Shown here in pieces: positions 8,713 through 16,922 of a stretch of DNA of 64,000 nt. A program made the translations under genes and the position numbers. Each line of letters begins with the position of its first letter. Position 1 is the stretch's first letter. The notes beneath the pieces were generated by a model, which had not been told where the DNA came from, made no database searches, and was given only the letters and a program-made list of their open reading frames with translations. Source of the DNA: an uncultured Propionibacteriaceae bacterium (lineage in GTDB: Bacteria; Actinomycetota; Actinomycetes; Propionibacteriales; Propionibacteriaceae); assembly GCA_937926975.1 (NCBI GenBank), contig CALBCJ010000011.1:124001-188000 (forward strand), read 5' to 3'.

Positions 8713-9747
8713 GTGACTGAGGACCAGGGTAGGACCTCGCTGCCCCAGAGGCCAGCCACGATCTACGAGGTCGCCAAGGTGGCGGGTGTGTCGCCGTCCA
8801 CGGTCTCGCGGACCTTCTCGCGCCCGGGCCGGGTGTCGGTCCGGACCGCCGACCACGTCCGGGCCGTCGCGGCCCAGCTCGGCTACCGGACCGACGGTGT
8901 CTTCCGGCCGATCCAGCAGGTCGCCACCAAGATCATCGGGATCGCGATCTCCGACCTCACCAACCCCTTCTACTTCGGGATCCTGCGCGGTGCCGAGCGA
9001 GCCGCCGGCAAGGCCGGGTACACGCTGCTGCTGCTCGATACCCAGGAGTCGGACGTGATCGAGCGGGAGATTCTGAACCGGGTGACCCCCCTGGTCTCGG
9101 GGCTGGTGATCGCCTCGACCCGAACCAGCGACACGGTGCTGCGCAGCGTCTCCAAGAGCACCCCGGTGGTGGTGCTGAACCGGTACGTCGGCGGGCTGGC
9201 CTGCGTGGTGCCGGACTCCCAGCGCGGGATCCGGCGGGCGGTCGAGCACCTGGCCGGCCTGGGCCACCGGGAGATCTTCTACCTGGCTGGTCCGGACGCG
9301 GCCTGGGCCAACGGGGCCCGCTGGCTGGCGGTCCGGGAGGCTGCGTACGAGCTCGGGATCCACGAGCACCGGATCGGGCCCAACCCGCCCACTGTGGAGG
9401 CCGGGCACGGCGCCGCCACCCAGGTGCTGCGCCGCGGTGCCCGGGCGGTGATCTGCTACAACGACATGATGGCCATGGGCCTGATGCGCGGCCTGGCGGC
9501 CAGGGGCTGCCGGGTGCCGGACGACGTCAGCGTGATCGGCTTCGACAACAACTTCGCCGCCGACCTGGTCACCCCCCGGCTGACGACCGTCGCCGCCCCC
9601 CTGGCCACGATCGGCGAGACCGCGGTCCGGCAGGTGCTGTCCATGATCGGCGGGGCCACCCCGCGCGGCGACGCCCCGATCGCGGTCCCGGTCCGGCTGG
9701 TGGTGCGGTCCTCAACCGCGGCTCCTTCGTCATCCCGCTCAACCTGA
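8713..9747 (+). CDS. LacI-family transcriptional regulator
   Basis: The 344-residue protein has the LacI helix-turn-helix IYEVAKVAGVSPSTVSRTFS near its start, followed by a periplasmic-binding-protein-like effector domain (GIAISDLTNPFYFGILRGAE; later VICYNDMMAMGLMRGL and VIGFDNN). I placed the start at GTG 8713 because it follows a TACACT box by 6 nt and the helix-turn-helix begins shortly after; a TTG at 8686 would add nine residues that lie within the promoter. It is divergent from gnd and lies near the LarA/uxaC/uxuB genes, so regulation of sugar acid use is likely but not shown. Its last codons run into a tandem 31-bp repeat. Confidence 0.9.
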   Translation: MTEDQGRTSLPQRPATIYEVAKVAGVSPSTVSRTFSRPGRVSVRTADHVRAVAAQLGYRTDGVFRPIQQVATKIIGIAISDLTNPFYFGILRGAERAAGKAGYTLLLLDTQESDVIEREILNRVTPLVSGLVIASTRTSDTVLRSVSKSTPVVVLNRYVGGLACVVPDSQRGIRRAVEHLAGLGHREIFYLAGPDAAWANGARWLAVREAAYELGIHEHRIGPNPPTVEAGHGAATQVLRRGARAVICYNDMMAMGLMRGLAARGCRVPDDVSVIGFDNNFAADLVTPRLTTVAAPLATIGETAVRQVLSMIGGATPRGDAPIAVPVRLVVRSSTAAPSSSRST

Positions 9748-9946
9748 CCACGGCTCCTTCACCATCCCACGCAACCCGACCGGCCGCGTGGCCTCCGGAC
9801 CAAAGGAGCGGTGAAGAACGACTGGCTGGAGCCGGGTATGCTCGCCCAGCCGGGGCCACAGCTGCGAGGGTTGTCCACCCATCCTGGCCACGTCCGGCCG
9901 CGTAGCCCCCGATCTGGACGAAGGAGCGGTGAAGAACGGCTGGCTG
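9719..9946. repeat. Cluster of short direct repeats between the lacI and larA-like genes
   Basis: Two near-identical 31-bp units stand in tandem at 9719-9749 and 9751-9781, each beginning CGGCTCCTTC; the first overlaps the last codons and stop of the lacI gene. Further on, AAGGAGCGGTGAAGAACG followed by [A/G]CTGGCTG occurs at 9803-9828 and again at 9921-9946, each preceded by a related GGCCGCGT[G/A]GCC stretch (9782, 9897). The 243-nt gap 9748-9990 holds no convincing gene. The units look like copies of a small dispersed or locally duplicated element; the sequence does not show its function. Confidence 0.6.
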
Positions 9947-9990
9947 TACCCGGGCTGAAGTACTCTTCACCGCGAGGAGGAAGATCGGGG

Positions 9991-11295
9991 TTATAGCGGA
10001 GCGGCCGAGCCCGAGCGGAGCTCGGGCAGTCCAACACGGAAGAGTACTTCTCCGGCGTTCTCGACCACCATGACCTCGGGGTCGGCCCGCCAGGCGTCGA
10101 GGTCGATGCTGGCCGGGTCGAGGTAGCCCAGGTTGACGCTGGCACAGACCTCCGGCGAGATCCCGGTGGCCAGGGTGACCCGGATCCGGTTCTGCTCGAC
10201 GCCGGTCTCGGGGTCGAAGGTCCCGGCCCCGCGGACGTGGGTGGAGTGGGCCAGGACCCCTTTCGGGACCCAGTCGAAGCGCTCCGCCTGCCGGGTGAAG
10301 TACTCCATGCAGTGGTAGCCGATCTGGTAGATCTCCTGGTGGGTCTCGGAGACCTCGGTCACGTGCGGGGCGTAGATGACCACCTCACCACCGTCGGCCA
10401 TCGCTGGCTGGACCTTGTAGCAGCCCTTCGCCGCGGTCCAGATGTCGTCGTACCGGGTCGGCATGATGGCCAGCACCCGCTGGACCGGCTGGTCCAGGTA
10501 GACGGTGTGGGACTCGGCCGCCACCTGCGCGGTCGCCGCCCAGGCGTCCTCGGTGGTGCCGAAGGCAGCCGCCTCCACCGCCCCGGTCCCGGACTGCACC
10601 ACCAGGCACAGCGCCAGCTTCTCGGTGTCGATCAGGTCTGAGCCGGCGTTGATGATCGCCCGGACCGGGGTGATCTCGGTGCTGCCGATCATGTCCTCGA
10701 CCCCGATCAGCGCCCCGACCCAGTGCGACAGGTCGATGATCTCGTGGGTGGCGCAGCCGGGGATGAAGTACTTGTTGCCGCCGGAGATCCCGACCACCTC
10801 GTGCGGGAAGACCGGCCCGATCACGATCGCGTAGTCGGCCTCGACCACGTGCCGGTTGATCTCGACCCTCACCTCCTGGCGCACCGAGCCGCGCGAGAGC
10901 TGCTCGATCTGGTCGGCCGACAAGGTGCCGACCTCGACGACCTGGTCCGGGTCGCGCCACTCGTGGTTGATGACCGTCAGGCCCGGGTAGAGGGCCTCCA
11001 GACCGCCCGGCTCGGCGCCGAGCATCCGCTCGATCTCGTCCGGCTCCATGTACGAGTGGGTGCCCAGCGCGATCACCGCCGTCAGCGAGGCGACCCGGTC
11101 GACCAGTGCCCGGTGCACGATCCGCATCACCAGTGGCAGCGGCATCGACCGGGTCCCGTCCGGGACCACCAGCACCACCCGGCGCCCGTCCAGCGGGACC
11201 CCGGCGAGGTTCTCCTCGACGAACCGGGCCAGGTCGGCGTCGCTCACCTGCTGGTGCGGTCCTCCGATGGTGCCGACCGGGATAGGTGTGGTCAT
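9991..11295 (-). CDS. LarA-family nickel-pincer racemase/epimerase; possible sugar-acid 2-epimerase
   Basis: The 434-residue protein belongs to the LarA superfamily, whose founding member interconverts L- and D-lactate with a nickel pincer cofactor bound to a lysine. The key positions are visible: His80 in ALGTHSYM, then His165 and Lys175 in PHEVVGISGGNKYFIPG, ten residues apart as are His174 and Lys184 of the L. plantarum enzyme; PDGTR near 45 matches the substrate-binding PDxTR segment. ATG 11295 follows a GGAGG site. No larB, larC or larE cofactor gene lies in the window. It is divergent from uxaC-uxuB and shares their control region, so the substrate is more likely a sugar acid such as mannonate or gluconate than lactate; that is inference. 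Confidence 0.85.
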   Translation of the reverse strand: MTTPIPVGTIGGPHQQVSDADLARFVEENLAGVPLDGRRVVLVVPDGTRSMPLPLVMRIVHRALVDRVASLTAVIALGTHSYMEPDEIERMLGAEPGGLEALYPGLTVINHEWRDPDQVVEVGTLSADQIEQLSRGSVRQEVRVEINRHVVEADYAIVIGPVFPHEVVGISGGNKYFIPGCATHEIIDLSHWVGALIGVEDMIGSTEITPVRAIINAGSDLIDTEKLALCLVVQSGTGAVEAAAFGTTEDAWAATAQVAAESHTVYLDQPVQRVLAIMPTRYDDIWTAAKGCYKVQPAMADGGEVVIYAPHVTEVSETHQEIYQIGYHCMEYFTRQAERFDWVPKGVLAHSTHVRGAGTFDPETGVEQNRIRVTLATGISPEVCASVNLGYLDPASIDLDAWRADPEVMVVENAGEVLFRVGLPELRSGSAAPL

Positions 11296-11320
11296 GGGGC
11301 CTCCGTTCCTGGGCTGCGGC

Positions 11321-11419
11321 GGCAATCTACCGGCCCAGCCCAGGTCACCGGTGACTTGCCCCGACTTGCCGGCGGCACAGTGTCGAGGCCGGGCAACCCA
11401 TGGCAATCTGCCTGCCCAG
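11321..11419. promoter_or_regulatory. Shared control region of the larA-like gene and uxaC-uxuB
   Basis: The 149-nt divergent gap holds the perfect palindrome GTCACCGGTGAC at 11344-11355, which extends to 18 bp (CA-G-GTCACCGGTGAC-T-TG, 11341-11358) with one mismatched pair. Its centre is CG, as in LacI-type operators. An 18-bp direct repeat flanks it: GGCAATCTACCGGCCCAG at 11321-11338 and GGCAATCTGCCTGCCCAG at 11402-11419 (16 of 18 identical). Together these suggest joint control of both transcripts. Confidence 0.6.
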
Positions 11420-11444
11420 GTCGCGCATCGGTTTGGATGACGGC

Positions 11445-12860
11445 ATGGCTGAACTCTCGCTGCACCCTGACCGGCTGTTCCCGGCTGAGCCGGCAACCCG
11501 TCAGGTGACCCGGCGGCTCTACGCCTCGGTCAAGGACCTCCCGATCATCTCGCCGCACGGGCACGTGCCGCCGCAGTGGATCGCCGACGACCAGGCCTGG
11601 TCCGACCCGACCAGCCTGCTGCTCAGCCCTGACCACTACGTGAACCGGCTGCTGCACACCCAGGGGGTCTCGCTGAGCGACCTCGGGGTGCCGCCCAGCC
11701 GCGACGACTTCACCCCCGAGCAGGCCCGCCGGGCCTGGCGGGTCTTCTGCTCGCACTGGCCGGTCTTCCGCGGCACGCCAGTGCGGTACTGGTTCGAGAA
11801 CGTGCTGGTCGACGTCTTCGGGGTCACCGAGCGTCCCAGCGCCGACAGCGCCGACCGGATCTACGACACGGTCGCGGCCCGGATCGCCGAGCCGGACTTC
11901 CGGCCTCGGGCCCTGATGGACCGCTTCGACATCGCCTTCCTGGCGACCACCGACGACCCCTGCGACGACCTGCACTACCACCAGCAGCTGGCCGCCGACA
12001 GCACGTTCACCCGCCGCGTGTCGCCGACCTTCCGGCCCGACAAGTACCTGGAGCCGGCCCGTCCCGGCTGGAACGAGCTGACCGACAGGCTCGCCCAGGT
12101 CAGTGGCGAGTCGACCGACACCTGGGCCGGCTGGGTCGCGGCGATGGAGAACCGCCGGGCGTACTTCAAGGCCAGTGGTGCGGTCTCCTCCGACCACTCC
12201 CACCGCGACCTGGGCACCGAGCCGCTGCCGGCCGGCGAGGCTGCCCGGCTGTACGCGAAGGCCCGGGCCGGTGAGATCACCGCGGTCGAGGGCGACGCCC
12301 TGCGCCGGACGATGCTCTTCGAGATGGCCCGGATGGCCAGCGAGGACGGCCTGGTGATGACCCTGCACCCGGCCGTCTACCGCGACCACCACACCGAGAC
12401 CGCCCAGCGGTACGGGGCGGACGTCGGCGCCGACATCCCGATCTCGGTCGAGGCCACCCGGGCGCTGCAGCCGATGCTGGACGCCTTCGGCACCCACCCC
12501 GGCTTCACGCTGGTCGTCTTCACCATGGACGAGACCATCTACGGCCGCGAGCTCGGCCCGATGGCCGGCTTCTACCCGAGCCTGTACGTCGGGGTGCCGT
12601 GGTGGTTCATCGACGCCCCGGACTCGATCCGCCGCTTCCGCAAGGCTGTCACCGAGCCGGCCGGCTTCACCCGGACCTCCGGTTTCATCGACGACACCCG
12701 GGCCTTCCTGTCGATCCCGGCCCGCCACGACATGTCACGCCGGCTCGACTGCATCCATCTCGCCGAGCTGGTCGTGGAGCACCGCCTCGCCGAGGACGAG
12801 GCGATGGAGGTCGTCTACGACCTGGTCGCCACCCAGCCCCGGAAGGTGTTCAAGCTGTGA
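11445..12860 (+). CDS. uxaC: Glucuronate isomerase
   Basis: UxaC isomerises D-glucuronate to D-fructuronate (and galacturonate to tagaturonate), the first step of hexuronate breakdown. The 471-residue length is that of the family. The metal-binding HxH motif appears early as ISPHGHVPPQW (near residues 31-41), and the family core follows with LLSPDHYVNRLLHTQGV, LATTDDPCDDLHYH near 170, and VGVPWWFIDAPDSI near 384. I chose ATG 11445, where similarity begins; its ribosome site is weak. The stop overlaps the uxuB start by 4 nt (GTGA), so the two are one translational unit. It is divergent from the LarA-like gene. Confidence 0.93.
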   Translation: MAELSLHPDRLFPAEPATRQVTRRLYASVKDLPIISPHGHVPPQWIADDQAWSDPTSLLLSPDHYVNRLLHTQGVSLSDLGVPPSRDDFTPEQARRAWRVFCSHWPVFRGTPVRYWFENVLVDVFGVTERPSADSADRIYDTVAARIAEPDFRPRALMDRFDIAFLATTDDPCDDLHYHQQLAADSTFTRRVSPTFRPDKYLEPARPGWNELTDRLAQVSGESTDTWAGWVAAMENRRAYFKASGAVSSDHSHRDLGTEPLPAGEAARLYAKARAGEITAVEGDALRRTMLFEMARMASEDGLVMTLHPAVYRDHHTETAQRYGADVGADIPISVEATRALQPMLDAFGTHPGFTLVVFTMDETIYGRELGPMAGFYPSLYVGVPWWFIDAPDSIRRFRKAVTEPAGFTRTSGFIDDTRAFLSIPARHDMSRRLDCIHLAELVVEHRLAEDEAMEVVYDLVATQPRKVFKL

Positions 12861-14233
12861 GCGGACGTACTCTCTCGCGCGCCCAGGACGGGCGCCCCGC
12901 CGCCCCGGTCAAGACCGTCCACCTGGGCCTGGGCAGCTTCTTCCGGGCCCACAGCGCCTGGTACACCGAGCACAGCGGTGACGACTGGGGGATCGCGGCC
13001 TTCTCCGGCCGTACCGACACCCATGTCGCCGAGCTGCGCTCCCAGGACTGCCTGTACACCCTGCTCCAGCAGGGCCGCCACCTCGAGGCCGAGGTGATCT
13101 CGGCGGTCGTCGCGGCCCACCCAGGCAACGACCTGGGCGCCTGGCGCGGCTACTTCGCCTCGCCCGAGCTGCAGATCGTGACCTCGACGATCACCGAGGC
13201 CGGGTACGTCCGCGACAGCTCCGGCGGGCTGGACCTGGCCAACGAGGCCGTGGTCGCCGACATCGCGGCCCTGAAGGCCGACCCGGAGCAGGCGGTGGTG
13301 ACCACGGCGCCGGGCAAGATCGTCGCCGGCCTGCTGGCCCGTCGCGCCGCCGGTGCCGGGCCGATCACCTTCGTCCCCTGCGACAACATCGTCGACTCCG
13401 GTGCGCTGGTGCGCTCGGTGGTGCAGACCTTGGCCGAGCAGGTCGACCCGTCGCTGCTCGGCTGGATGAGCGAGAACGTCGCGTACGTGACCAGCATGGT
13501 GGACCGGATCACCCCCCACCCGACCGACGCCGACGTGGCCGCGGTGGCCGAGCTGACCGGGGTCGCCGACGCCGCGCCGGTGGTCACCGAGCCTTTCTCG
13601 GAGTGGGTGCTGATGGGCGACTTCGCCGGCCAGCGGCCCGCCTGGGAGAAGGCCGGCGCCACCATCGTCGACGACATCGTCCCGTTCGAGCACCGCAAGC
13701 TGTGGATGCTGAACGGCTCCCACTCACTGATGGCGTACGCGGCCCCACTGCTCGGCTGCACGACCGTCGGTGAGGCGATCGCCCACCCGACTGTCCGGGA
13801 CTGGGTGGAGCAGTGGTGGGACGTGGCCGGGGCGCACCTGCCGCTGCCCACCGACCAGGTCCAGGCCTACCGGGCCGCCCTGGTGGAGCGCTTCGAGAAC
13901 CCCTCGATCAAGCACCTGCTGGCCCAGATCGCCGCCGACGGGTCGGTCAAGATCCCGATCCGGTTCGTACCGGTGCTGGAGCTGGAGCTGGAGCAGGGCA
14001 GCCTGCCCGAGGGTGCGACCCGCCCAGTCGCGGCCTGGGTCGCCCACCTGCTCGGTCACGGGGTGCCGCTCAACGACGCTCAGGCCGAGGAGGTCTCCGG
14101 GCTGGTCGGTGCCGATGACGCCGCGACCGTGAGCGCGGTCTGCTCCTGGCTGGGGACCGCCTCGCAGCCGGTGGTCGACCAGGTGCTGCGCCAGCTGGCA
14201 GAGCTGCTGGAGCTGTCTCGGCGGGCGCGCTGA
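12857..14233 (+). CDS. uxuB: Fructuronate reductase / mannitol dehydrogenase family
   Basis: This NAD-dependent enzyme most likely reduces D-fructuronate to D-mannonate. The 458-residue product starts with the nucleotide-binding segment VHLGLGSFFRAHSAWYTE, has VTSTITEAGY near residue 111, and carries the catalytic lysine region HRKLWMLNGSHSLMAYAAPL near 281 of the long-chain mannitol dehydrogenase family. GTG 12857 overlaps the stop of uxaC by 4 nt, which both fixes the start and ties the function to the uronate pathway. Other family members act on mannitol, arabinitol or tagaturonate, so the substrate rests on context. The usual next enzyme, mannonate dehydratase (uxuA), is not in the window. 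Confidence 0.88.
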   Translation: MSGRTLSRAQDGRPAAPVKTVHLGLGSFFRAHSAWYTEHSGDDWGIAAFSGRTDTHVAELRSQDCLYTLLQQGRHLEAEVISAVVAAHPGNDLGAWRGYFASPELQIVTSTITEAGYVRDSSGGLDLANEAVVADIAALKADPEQAVVTTAPGKIVAGLLARRAAGAGPITFVPCDNIVDSGALVRSVVQTLAEQVDPSLLGWMSENVAYVTSMVDRITPHPTDADVAAVAELTGVADAAPVVTEPFSEWVLMGDFAGQRPAWEKAGATIVDDIVPFEHRKLWMLNGSHSLMAYAAPLLGCTTVGEAIAHPTVRDWVEQWWDVAGAHLPLPTDQVQAYRAALVERFENPSIKHLLAQIAADGSVKIPIRFVPVLELELEQGSLPEGATRPVAAWVAHLLGHGVPLNDAQAEEVSGLVGADDAATVSAVCSWLGTASQPVVDQVLRQLAELLELSRRAR

Positions 14234-14294
14234 CCGCACCGGGCGGCGGGCGGCACCTAGGATCGGGAAGGACCGCTACTACGAAGGACACTCC

Positions 14295-15320
14295 ATGACC
14301 TCGCTGCCGCTGTTCGGTCCTGGACGCCACCTGCTCTCGGTCCAGCAGCTCGACCGGGCCGGTCTGGACGTCCTGTTCGAGCTCGCCGACACGGTCCGCC
14401 CGATTGCCGAGCGCCGCAGCGTCTGCACGGTCCTGGACGGGGCGGTGCTGGGGTCGCTGTTCTTCGAGCCCAGCACCCGGACCCGGCTCAGCTTCGAGTC
14501 GGCCTTCCTGCGCCTGGGCGGAGAGGTCACCACCACGACCGGCTTCACCTTCTCGTCGATGGCGAAGGGGGAGTCGATCACCGACACCTCCCGGGTGGTG
14601 TCGGGGTACTCCGACGTGCTGGTGGTCCGCCATCCTGACGAGGGCTCGGTGGCCCAGTTCGCCGCCGCCTCGGTGGTGCCGGTCGTCAACGCCGGCGACG
14701 GCGCCGGGGAGCACCCGTCGCAGGCGCTGCTCGACGTGTACACCCTGCGCTCCGAGCTGGAGGCCCGCGGCGGGATCGACGGCTCCACGGTCGCGGTCGT
14801 GGGTGACCTGCGCTACGGCCGTACGGTGCACTCGCTGATGAAGCTGCTGTCGATCTTCTCCCGGATCACGTTCCGGCTGTTCTGCCCCCCCAGCCTGGAG
14901 CTGCCCGACGAGGTGGCCCGGTACGTGGAGCAGCGCGGCCACCGGGTGACCAGCTGCGACTCGGTGGTCGACGCGGTCCGTGGCGCCGACGTCGTCTACG
15001 CGACCCGGGTCCAGCGGGAGCGGATCACCCAGGAGCTGCCAGCCTCGGTGACCGGGTCGCTGCTCGACCGGGCGGTGCTGGAGGAGGCCCAGGCGACCGG
15101 GATCGTCATCATGCACCCCCTGCCGAGGGACTCTCGCCACGACTCGTACGACCTGTCCGCCAGCGTCGACGACCTGCCCGGGCTGGCGATCTTCCGCCAG
15201 ACCGACAACGGTCTGCTGGTCCGGATGGCGATCTTCCTGACTACGCTGGGCTGCTCGGCCGACACGGTCCGGGCTACCACCAAGCAGCGGCCCTGGGACG
15301 CCCGGCTGCGTACCGACTGA
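14295..15320 (+). CDS. pyrB: Aspartate carbamoyltransferase-type enzyme
   Basis: The 341-residue protein has both transcarbamylase signatures: FFEPSTRTRLSFESA near residue 56 (carbamoyl phosphate binding) and GAGEHPSQALLDVYTL near 137. The latter, with MAKGESITDTSRVVSGY near 92, marks aspartate rather than ornithine specificity, so the product is carbamoyl-aspartate in pyrimidine synthesis. It stands alone: no pyrC, carA/B or pyrR lies nearby, so it may be a second copy besides a pyr operon copy. A TAGGAT box is about 30 nt upstream and GAAGGA serves as ribosome site for ATG 14295. Another transcarbamylase substrate cannot be ruled out. Confidence 0.83.
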   Translation: MTSLPLFGPGRHLLSVQQLDRAGLDVLFELADTVRPIAERRSVCTVLDGAVLGSLFFEPSTRTRLSFESAFLRLGGEVTTTTGFTFSSMAKGESITDTSRVVSGYSDVLVVRHPDEGSVAQFAAASVVPVVNAGDGAGEHPSQALLDVYTLRSELEARGGIDGSTVAVVGDLRYGRTVHSLMKLLSIFSRITFRLFCPPSLELPDEVARYVEQRGHRVTSCDSVVDAVRGADVVYATRVQRERITQELPASVTGSLLDRAVLEEAQATGIVIMHPLPRDSRHDSYDLSASVDDLPGLAIFRQTDNGLLVRMAIFLTTLGCSADTVRATTKQRPWDARLRTD

Positions 15321-15345
15321 CCAAGCGAGACCGAAAGGGGACCCC

Positions 15346-15951
15346 ATGCCTATGACCGTTGAGATGTGGTTTGACCCAGCCTGCCCGTGGGCCTGGACCA
15401 CCTCCCGCTGGCTGCTGGAGGTGCAGCAGGTCCGCGACGTCGAGGTGGTCTTCAAGGTGATGAGCCTCGGGGTGCTGAACGAGGGCCGTGACCTCGACCC
15501 GGACTACCGGCGCTTCCTCGACACCGAGTCCTGGATCGGCGCCCGGGCCTCGGCCGGGGTCGCCGAGACCGGCGACCCCGAGCTGCTGGCGCGCTTCTAC
15601 ACCGCCCTCGGCACCCGCTACCACCAGCTCCAGGAGCCCCGGGCGGTCGAGACGGTCCGGGCCGCGCTGGCCGACGTCGGAGCCGACCCGACGATCGCCG
15701 ACCGGGCCCAGACCGACGCCTTCGACGCCTCGATGCGGGCCTCGCACGGCGAGGCGATCGCCGCCGTCGGTGACGAGGTCGGGACCCCGGTGGTCCGGGT
15801 CAACGGCATGGCCCTGTTCGGCCCGGTGCTCTCCCCGGCCCCGAAGGGGGAGCAGGCCGGTGAGCTCTTCGACGGCTTCGTGAAGATGACCGCGTACCCG
15901 GGCTTCTTCGAGCTGAAGCGGACCCGGACCGTCGGCCCGATTCTGGACTGA
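15346..15951 (+). CDS. Mycothiol-dependent nitroreductase (Rv2466c family, DsbA-like fold)
   Basis: The 201-residue protein follows M. tuberculosis Rv2466c along its length as I recall it: WFDPACPWAWTTSRWLLEVQ at the start, VFKVMSLGVLNEGRD, VGTPVVRVNGMALFGPVLS and the end FFELKRTRTVGP. Such proteins have a thioredoxin/DsbA fold, use mycothiol, and reduce nitro compounds or protect against oxidants. The active site here is CPWA, not CPWC, so the second cysteine is missing and a monothiol mechanism is expected; I believe other actinobacterial members share this. It is followed by galM (1-nt overlap), rpiB and nei, which matches the mycobacterial order Rv2466c-Rv2465c-Rv2464c apart from galM. 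Confidence 0.88.
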   Translation: MPMTVEMWFDPACPWAWTTSRWLLEVQQVRDVEVVFKVMSLGVLNEGRDLDPDYRRFLDTESWIGARASAGVAETGDPELLARFYTALGTRYHQLQEPRAVETVRAALADVGADPTIADRAQTDAFDASMRASHGEAIAAVGDEVGTPVVRVNGMALFGPVLSPAPKGEQAGELFDGFVKMTAYPGFFELKRTRTVGPILD

Positions 15952-16910
15952 TGCAGGTCGTACGGCTCACTGCCGGCCAGGCCGAGGCCGAGGTCTGGAC
16001 CCTGGGTGCGGCGCTGAACCGGCTCGTGGTGCCCGGGCCGGCGGGTCCGGTGCCGGTGCTGCTCGGGGTCCGAGACCAGGCCGCCCGGCTGGCCAGCAAG
16101 GCCTACCTGGGCGAGATTGTCGGCCCGTACGGCAACCGGATCGCCGAGGGCCGGTTCACGCTGGACGGGGTTGAGCACCGGCTGGAGCAGAACTTCGCCG
16201 GCCGGCACTGCCTCCACTCGGGCAGCGACGGCTTCCACCGCCGCGAGTGGACGGTGCTGGAGCAGACCCTGGACCAGGCCCGGCTGGGGCTGGTCTGGTC
16301 CGACACCACCGGCGACCATCCCGGGCCGGTCCGGGCCGAGGTGACGTACTGGCTCGGCGAGCAGTGGCTGGAGTACCAGACCGAGGTCCGCGCCAGTGCC
16401 GCCACGGTGGTCAACGTAACTGCCCACCCGTACTTCAACCTCGCCGGCGGCGGGACCGTCCACGAGCACAGGCTGCAGGTCCGGGCCGAGCGCTACCTGC
16501 CGGTCAGCGAGACCCTGATCCCGCTGCCGGAGGCCCCGGCCCCGGTCAGCGGCCCGCTCGACCTGCGCCGGCCGCAGCGGCTGGCCGCGTCGACCACCTC
16601 CGGAGGGCTGGACCACTGCTTTGTCCTCGACGGGGAGGGCTTCCGCGAGGTGGCGACCCTGACCGCGCCGTCGGGGCTGCAGATGACGATCTCGACCGAC
16701 CTGCCGGGGCTGCAGGTGTACACCGGCCACGGCCTGGACCAGACCACCGTCGGCCCGGACGGGCCGTACCAGCCGTACGCGGGGGTCGCGCTGGAGACCC
16801 AGCACTTCCCGGACGCCCCGAACCGGCCCGACTTCCCGAGTACGGTGCTGCGTCCTGGCGAGGTGCGACGCTCCCGGACCCGCTGGGTGCTCACCGTCGG
16901 TGGGGTCTGA
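15951..16910 (+). CDS. galM: Aldose 1-epimerase (galactose mutarotase)
   Basis: GalM interconverts alpha and beta anomers of glucose, galactose and related sugars. The 319-residue protein has the family start with GEIVGPYGNRIAEGRFTLDG near residue 56, the catalytic His in HPYFNLAGGGTVHEHRLQV near 161, the DHCFVLDG segment near 220, and the catalytic Glu in GVALETQHFPDAPNRPDFPS near 279. ATG 15951 shares one base with the stop of the nitroreductase gene, so translation is coupled. It sits between two genes that are adjacent in mycobacteria, so it looks like an insertion into an old gene order. Confidence 0.92.
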   Translation: MQVVRLTAGQAEAEVWTLGAALNRLVVPGPAGPVPVLLGVRDQAARLASKAYLGEIVGPYGNRIAEGRFTLDGVEHRLEQNFAGRHCLHSGSDGFHRREWTVLEQTLDQARLGLVWSDTTGDHPGPVRAEVTYWLGEQWLEYQTEVRASAATVVNVTAHPYFNLAGGGTVHEHRLQVRAERYLPVSETLIPLPEAPAPVSGPLDLRRPQRLAASTTSGGLDHCFVLDGEGFREVATLTAPSGLQMTISTDLPGLQVYTGHGLDQTTVGPDGPYQPYAGVALETQHFPDAPNRPDFPSTVLRPGEVRRSRTRWVLTVGGV

Positions 16911-16922
16911 CAGACTCTGCGC

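Noticed and set aside
12599..12856. N-terminal extension of the uxuB product into uxaC
   Set aside because: The frame is open but the extension reads as the shadow of uxaC; GTG 12857 with the 4-nt overlap fits the family start.
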